Shown here piece after piece: positions 57,642 through 64,000 of a stretch of DNA of 64,000 nucleotides. This DNA is from Episyrphus balteatus. Taxonomy: Eukaryota > Arthropoda > Insecta > Diptera > Syrphidae. The notes beneath the pieces are model-generated. The model did no database searches, was not told the origin of the DNA, and saw only the letters and a program-made list of their open reading frames with translations. The position numbers were made by a program, and so were the translations under genes. Where the stretch lies: contig NC_079137.1 of the NCBI RefSeq assembly GCF_945859705.1, positions 30,995,322-31,059,321 on the forward strand. The letters are read 5' to 3'. Positions within the stretch are counted from its first letter, which is position 1, and the number at the start of each line of letters is the position of its first letter.

Positions 57642-58580
57642 TAAAGTGATACACTATTAGTTTTCTTAACTAATAGAGTAGTGTTGACGGGTTTTTCACT
57701 TTTAATTCATTTATTTCTTGCTTTAAAAATTATTTTCTGTTGATTTTTCTTGATTTTAAATTAATTTTGAATATTTTTATTTTGACTTTGACAGAATACA
57801 CGATGATATTTTTTCGTTAGCATTTTCGTTGTCGACTTTGGAGACTTGAAAGTTTTTCGTTTCGCATCAGCATTTAATTTTTTGATTTGTATTATTATTA
57901 TTTTTTTACTTTGCTATAATACCTGATGGTATTTTTTCGTTAACATGTTCTCTCTTGACTTTGGAAACTTCAAAATTTTTCGTTTCGCTTCAGCTGCATA
58001 CTAGGCTTAAAAAAGAATAACGCCTACTATGGGCGTTAGAAACACAGGACTAAAACTCTCCAAATGTTTTAAACAAAAGCAGAAATAAATTTCAAATTTG
58101 AATTACTGTGCCTGATTAACATCCCTGTCGATCACTACACCTTAAAATGTGTAGGTAATGTAGTTTAGCTAAAAAAAAAAAATGAGACACAGCCATGATT
58201 ATCGTTTATTTAAATTTCTAATAAACAAATAAAATATTTTTAATTAATGTGTCCTAATTTGTTTAGGTATTAAGTATTGCTGCATCAAATCTATAATTTG
58301 AGTTGCTCATAAAAACTCACGTTTGTTAAACTTTTCAAGTTTGTTTATAAAATTTACAAAAATTGGTAAGAAATAGGAAGGAATAGGTGTATGTTTTTGT
58401 TGTAACAAGTGCTATGGATTATAAACAAAATTAACCAGCACACAAATTCAAGGTAAGTTAAAGTAAAATTTAACATTTACCTACATAAAATATTGTATTT
58501 CCCCGAAAAAAGCGGCAATCATAAACTTCATAAATCTATGAACTTTTCAGGATTGATACATTAATAGTGTATCACTTTAG
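57642..58580. mobile_element. TIR element with CTAAAGTGATACACTATTA ends
   Basis: A perfect 19-bp inverted repeat at 57642-57660 and 58562-58580 bounds 939 bp without coding capacity. It includes the right end of a TTAA-MITE-1-like sequence (TCGCTTCAGCTGCATACTAG before TTAA at 58007-58010). No clear target duplication was seen (both flanks contain AAATT). Confidence 0.55.
57840..58006 (+). mobile_element. TTAA-MITE family 1, partial right-end copy
   Basis: It matches the right half of 49223-49476 (ACTTTGCTATAATAC, GATGGTATTTTTTCGTTAAC, CTTGACTTTGGAAACTTC, TTTTTCGTTTCGCTTCAGC) and ends at TTAA. A second, more diverged stretch of the same kind lies just upstream (57720-57870), suggesting a rearranged or nested pair. 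Confidence 0.5.
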
Positions 58581-58743
58581 TAAATTCAAATAAATTAATG
58601 TTTACATCACTTTAGTCTTCTAACCTTACGATTGGATTTTTTGAGGAAAAATTTAGAATTTGTAAATAAATACAGAGTTCGGTGAATACGTATGGATAAG
58701 TTTGTATTATGGACACACCACCATCTGCAGAACGTAGACACCT

Positions 58744-59538
58744 CGCGACCTTAGAACAACAAGGTTCTAAGTTAACCCAAGTGTGTTTTGAGAAAAACGC
58801 TTCTGAATATTGAAACACCTTTATACGGTAACTGTGTATGAAAAGTTTGATTTTTTTGTTTATAATTCGATGAGTTTATAGGAAATCTTTAAGATTTTAG
58901 CTTAAAACACTAATAAAAACACATTTTTAACCCTAAAATTTGACTTTAAAAAACCATATAGGACTTCGTTGCTCAACGATGCGACAGTTAAATTTAGAAC
59001 AATAAGGTTCTATGTACAATTTTTATTCTTGTGACCTTAGTTATTCGATATTGATGAATTGGGATGCGTTGAAATAAAAAGATTTAAATAATTTTTTTCT
59101 TTTTGTTTAAGAACGGTGGATTGCAGCAATTATTTATTATTTTTATAATTAATTCTATTTCAAAAAAATAAACAAAGTCTAATTGCTCAGCATCCAATTT
59201 TTTTGGTCTAAACATGTAACAAAGTTCTAACTGCAACATTGTTTGCAGTTAGAGCCCTATTTCTCACAAATCAAATCGATAAGAGGCAGATAGAGCTCTG
59301 TATCTCTGGATATTTTGTGAAACAAAGTTCTAAGTGGAAGTTAGAACCTTATTGTCTAAATCTCAAATAAATATTGTGTAGACAGAACTCTGTTGCCCAG
59401 GTTATCTTCGAAACGGAAAGAGATAGAGCAAAATAGATAGCGGGAATCGAAAGAGCACCACGATTTTACCTAGATTTGATATATAACTCATTTTTTTTTC
59501 AAAATTGTCGGTTAGAACCTTGTTGTTCTAAGGTCGCG
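58744..59538. mobile_element. 795-bp TIR element with TTAGAACC subterminal motifs
   Basis: The ends CGCGACCTTAGAACAACAAG (continuing to GTTCTAA) are perfect inverted repeats of 27 bp, flanked by ACCT on both sides (58740-58743 and 59539-59542). The motif TTAGAACC or GGTTCTAA and close variants recurs internally at about 58997, 59223, 59326 and 59340. No long frame is present. Confidence 0.7.
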
Positions 59539-59542
59539 ACCT

Positions 59543-60000
59543 CCTAAAGAATAGTTTAATTTAAAATCATGAAAGAGTGCTCTATTCTTAGCGACTTTAG
59601 TTTTCTACCCTTGAGACACTGTTGTCTGAATTAAAGCTTTATCACAAAGAACTGCAGCTAGCTCCAAAGTGAGCTGCTACCAGATCAGCTCATATTTGAG
59701 TACCTACCAGAACTTTTTTTTTGGGCTAGCTCTAATGTGTATCTATCTCGAAAAAAAAGCTAGCTCAAAAGTGTTCTCTGAGATGATATTTGAACTTTTT
59801 GCCTCTCTGCAGGACTGTATTTCCATTTTTTCTTATTTAGTTGGCTACTATTATCAACTCTGACTGCAAACATTAGGTTACCATACAATCTTCATAATAG
59901 ACAATAGGTACCATGTTCTGTAAAAAATCTTCAGCGGCTTCCTTCGGGGTACAACCTCCAATTGGCCCAAACGGGCTAATCGGCACAGCCGTTGTTAATA
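59543..60000. other. Intergenic, no gene seen
   Basis: Repeated GCTAGCTC motifs (about 59658, 59727 and 59759) are visible, with no gene or bounded element. Confidence 0.35.
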
Positions 60001-61215
60001 GGTCTGTTTAATGAATCTGATCCGCACAGAAAAGATCAGAAAAGATCCAAAAAGTACAAGTTTTTGTGGGAAAACCGACGAAGTTACGAATACCAGAGTT
60101 ACGGGCGACAGAGTTACGAGAAAGTTACGCGAAACCGAAGTTACGAAAAACTAGAGTTACGAATTCTAATGTTATGTTAAGCTATGACATGTGATTTTTG
60201 GGTTGGCAACAATTGCGAGGAACGATATGCAATTATGGAAATACAAACAAGAGATTAACATTTTTCTCATTGGTCAGGACTAAATGAGTAAAGCGAAAAT
60301 GGGTGTTATTTAATCTTGTAAAATTTTGATTGGATAGGTATAGATATACATATATGGTTTTGTTTTTGTGAGAAGATCGCAAAAACGTTGAAATAGAAAA
60401 AAAAAACATGAGTATACTTATGTAAGTTTGGGGGACATAATTGAATTTAACTTCTTATTTGTCCAACTAATATTGAAAATACGTATTTTTTTTTTTCTAT
60501 TAATTAATATAATTATTCATAGCGTATTTTGTAATACCCACTTTGTTATTATTTATATTAAAATAATAACCAAACCACCCCTTTTTTTTACAGACGTTAT
60601 TTTGGTGTGGTAAACTGTTGTTGCAATTGTTGCCAACCCAAAAATTACATGTCATAGCTTAACATAACTTTAGAATTCGTAACTCTAGTTTTTTGTAACT
60701 TCGGTTTCGCGTAACTTTGACGGCCGTAACTCTGTCGCGCTTAACTCTGTTATTCGTAACTCCGTTACCATTTCGTTTTTGTGTTTCATGAAAAAACTCA
60801 CCCCAACTTGTTCTACAAACTGTCATAATATGTTTCATGAAGTTGTTCAGCACAGTTTTTCTGCTCCTACTTTTTGGGTAGAGAAAGTGAGTGAAAAGTG
60901 TCAATTGTCAGTTGTTTGTTTGATTGTGAATAAAATAATAAGAGAAATAATAAGAGAAAATAAGATTTTAAAATGTGAATTTCTTAAGTTTTTGATTAAT
61001 AAAAAAAAAAATTACCATATATTAAAAGTTCTAGTTAATCATTTATTTTAGTAAAAAATCATTTCAAGAAAATGATTTTTGAATTGAAAATTTTGCAACT
61101 GTCAATCTTGTTAAATACGAAGTTGAACTTTTCTGTTCTTTCTTGTTCTGACAGTATTTACAAACTTGTGCTGCTCTGATCTGTTCTGTCCTAGATTTTT
61201 TTCACTAAACAGACC
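60001..61215. mobile_element. 1.2-kb TIR element with long internal inverted arms
   Basis: The ends GGTCTGTTTAATGAA and TTCACTAAACAGACC are inverted, with TAATA on both sides (59996-60000 and 61216-61220). Inside, 60061-60215 and 60618-60770 form a second inverted pair containing the AGTTACG arrays. Small frames (59992-60180, 60659-60904, 60779-61051) are non-homologous and partly mirror each other, so no gene is called. Confidence 0.65.
60072..60160 (+). repeat. AGTTACG-type short tandem array
   Basis: Six to seven degenerate units of roughly 12-18 bp, each with GAGTTACGA or GAAGTTACG. The complementary array is at 60668-60770 on the other arm. Confidence 0.65.
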
Positions 61216-61670
61216 TAATACCTACTTTTCCAATTTGCTGATGGCAAGAACTATAAAAATATGTTTTTCAACCTGCTGTTACAGGTCGCTGGCACAAGCA
61301 ACAATTTGCTAAGTACCATAAAAACTTTATAAAACCAGACAGTTTGGTTTAAGCCAAAGAAGATCTATCTGATGGCAACAATTTTTTCTAGGTTTAATCA
61401 TTACGTAAACAACTGCATTTTAAATGCACTTTATTTTGGAATTACCCCCTAGGGTCTACAAAATTTCATATCTTATAATATATCCAAATCAAAGACCCAT
61501 CCAAGATACCAATAATTTTATGTTATAACCCTAGTGCTCATAATTCCATTGGGTGCTTTTTTTTCATGTGCTAAAATGCACAATGCGTCTTTTAAAAATC
61601 AACCTTAGCTTATGGCACATAATCTTTTTCGATGCTGCATCTCATGAAACTAAAACCAAGACCAATAGAC
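61216..61670. other. Intergenic, no gene seen
   Basis: No supported feature. Confidence 0.35.
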
Positions 61671-62910
61671 CGGGCGGCCACTGCAGAAACGCTCAACTCA
61701 TCGAGCTAAAGAAAATTTCAAATGGGAAGTGAAAGAGGGCTATTAGTAGTTACGAAAACCACAGGTCTTCCCGTTCGCATCCTGGCACGATTGGCGTGGT
61801 AAAGTGCATTGTGCATCTCATAGAGTTAAAAGACGATATTGGTGTCAAATTAAAGGTGAGATTGTCAGCTATCAAAATTCAGAGGTCTTTTGGACGAAAG
61901 TCTGACAGTTTTGTCCTGCAGCCTATTTTGGGGTTAGAAGCGATGAAGATGAGTTTTTTCATAAAGTCTGGTTTTTTGGTATGTTGGTCGATGACTTAAG
62001 GAACTTTATCACTATAAAATAAAAATAAGAGTTATTAGCATTTAAATATAAAACAATGTTTTGGAAAAAGCTTGATAGATTATTAACAATGACCCAAAGT
62101 ATATGCAAAACTACGAATAATTCATGAAAAAGTCTCAAAAAGTACGCTGCGCCCCTTACAACTTACCGAATTAAAAGGCTAATTTAATTTCAAATTAAAG
62201 CTAATAATGTCTTCTTTTGAAAACCAGAGGTCTTCCAAGCCAAAAATTGGAAATTAGGTCACGCAGCTTGTTTTAAGGTTAGGAGCGTTTTTCACTTATA
62301 ACGTTCCCCCAGGCTAAAAGGTGAAATGTCAAGATGTGGCTTGGAAGACCTCTGGTTTTCAAAAGAAGACATTATTAGCCTTAATCTGAAATTAAATTAG
62401 CCTTTTAATTCGGTAAGTTGTAAGGGGGGCAGCGTACTTTTTGAGACTTTTTCGTGAATTATTCGTAGTTTTGCATATACTTTGGGTCATTGTTAATAAT
62501 CTATCAAGCTTTTTCCAAAACATCGTTTTATATTTAAATGCTAATAAAACTCTTATTTTTATTTTATAGTGAAAAAGTTCCTTAAGTCATCGACCAACAC
62601 ACCAAAAAACCAGACTTTATGAAAAAACTCATCTTCATCGCTTCTAACCCTAAAATAGGCTGCAGGACAAAACTGTCAGACTTTCGCCCAAAAGACCTCT
62701 GAATTTTGATAGCTGACAATCTCACCTTTAATTTGACACCAATATCGTCTTTTAACTATATGAGATGCACAATGCACTTTACCACGCCAATCGTGCCAGG
62801 ATGCGAACGGGAAGACCTGTGGTTTTCGTAACTACTAATAGCCCTCTTTCACTTCCCATTTGAAATTTTCTTTAGCTCGATGAGTTGAGCGTTTCTGCAG
62901 TGGCCGCCCG
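61671..62910. mobile_element. 1.24-kb near-perfect foldback element
   Basis: The left arm (61671-62245) and right arm (about 62340-62910) are reverse complements with only a few differences per hundred bases. They run from CGGGCGGCCACTGCAGAAAC at the tip to CCAGAGGTCTTCCAAGCCA at the loop. The 95-bp loop is unrelated. No flanking duplication was recognised (tagac against ctcta). The 67-codon frame 61796-61999 lies in an arm and has no known domain. Confidence 0.8.
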
Positions 62911-64000
62911 CTCTACAAATAAAAAATTTGTTGTTGAAAAAACACTTAAGTTTTAAAATAAGAATCGTCATAGGAAGTATATTTTTGTTATCTACTATTG
63001 ATGCCCTTTCAAGCCTTATAGTTCTCATTGGTATCTGTGCTGTTTTTTTGTTTTTTTTTTTTGGCATTCTCCTTTTCAAAACAAAAACAAAAACAAATTT
63101 ATAGCTCAATAGAAAAGCTCAGATTCTCATAAAGTAGTTTTGCACTTTCCTATGAAGAAAAATAAACATTTCATTATATTTTGGTCGTGAGAGATTTGGC
63201 CATCTGGAAAAATAAAAAGTTTTTACTAAAATCGTATTCTCTTAGGCTCCATCAAATTTAAAGCCGTAATTAAAAAGGGGAAATTTTAAAATTTGTATGT
63301 GATATGAAAGTCTTTTAATTTTGAATGGAGACTTTAAATATAATGGAGATTGAATAAAAACGATGCATAGTCATACAATAAAACTCACTTATCTTCAATT
63401 GAGACATTTAAAAAATATATAAATACCAGATAATCATCACTTTAGATCAAAAGGACTTAATTATTATGAGTTAACCTCTATAACGGAATAATTCAAAAGT
63501 GAAAAAAAAAAAAAAAATATTCACACTCATCCGACAATTATATTGCCAATTGGAAAATTTTATCCCACGATGACGATATCCCTTAAGTGTTTGCTTATAA
63601 TGCCTTCATTAAGGATATGCCCTCATCAGCCCAATCAGGATGTAATCGAAATTGCAAATTAATCGCATAGGAATCTCATTTCTGGCTGCCAGAATTAAAC
63701 TCACCGCTGCTGACACAACACCTGGCTATAAAAATGTGCCCATATAAACCACAGAATCTATAAAATGCTCTGGGAAGCATAAAGGAGGTGATCCACAGTC
63801 ACATACCTTTTGTATTATAAATATCCTTCGTACCGCGTGTTCTGTTCCTACATACTAACAAATATAGTACATATATAGACACACAGCTATTTATGTAGCT
63901 ACACTGTGTCTGTGTTGCTCATCTACATAATTTACTTCTCCAATATTTACTAAAGTTTATGAGCAAAATTTAATCAGGACCATTACACAAGCCATAATAA
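62911..64000. other. Intergenic, no gene seen
   Basis: AT-rich with a poly-T/ATT tract at 63043-63062 and an A run at 63505-63518. No exon or element ends were recognised. Confidence 0.4.

Noticed and set aside
63781..63794. AAAGGAGGTGATCC, like a Shine-Dalgarno or the complement of the bacterial 16S 3' end
   Set aside because: It is an isolated short match in clearly eukaryotic DNA, with no rRNA sequence around it.
1..64000. CRISPR arrays, operons, phage or plasmid features
   Set aside because: No regularly spaced repeat array or prokaryotic gene organisation exists. The spliced genes and transposon content are eukaryotic.

Overview
The window looks like a nuclear scaffold from an arthropod, probably a fly. 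The basis is strong AT richness, introns with clean GT-AG borders, invertebrate-type Transib, hAT and CR1/Jockey-like elements, and the repeated ATACATATGTAT motif common in higher Diptera. The species is not resolved, and nothing bacterial, viral or organellar is present.

Only two host genes are well supported. The first is a lysosomal-type beta-glucuronidase (GUSB, glycoside hydrolase family 2) on the + strand, 31084-38975, in 11 coding exons. Joined, they give 656 codons, close to the 651 of the human enzyme, with both catalytic glutamates present. The second is a small minus-strand gene for a ZNHIT3-type HIT zinc-finger protein, 44444-44964, in three exons and 136 codons.

Almost everything else is repeat-derived. 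Positions 1-31000 hold intergenic DNA with dispersed elements: a terminal-inverted-repeat element with a tRNA-like core (423-854), a long-armed foldback with CACTA-type ends (7235-8428), a Transib-type element with RSS-like CACARTG ends and a 5-bp CGCCA duplication (10719-12125), four copies of one 420-427-bp MITE family, and a 304-bp tandem duplication beside a palindrome. GUSB intron 6 (5.36 kb) is inflated by repeats: a MITE, a 2.3-kb foldback, and inside one arm of that foldback a 960-bp TTAA-flanked palindrome whose empty site survives in the opposite arm.

Between GUSB and ZNHIT3 lies a three-layer nest: a hAT element carrying a broken transposase C-terminus, a 2.5-kb foldback inside it, and an 815-bp inverted-repeat element inside that. 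Upstream of ZNHIT3 is a 4-kb element with perfect 32-bp inverted ends and a TACAG duplication, followed by two TTAA MITEs joined through one TTAA. From 50 kb to the end the window holds further inverted-repeat elements, a 5'-truncated non-LTR retrotransposon with an intact 832-codon reverse-transcriptase frame (54572-57070), and a 1.24-kb near-perfect foldback (61671-62910).

The two host genes show no functional link. The main interest is the density, nesting and architecture of the foldback and TIR elements, several with readable target-site duplications.
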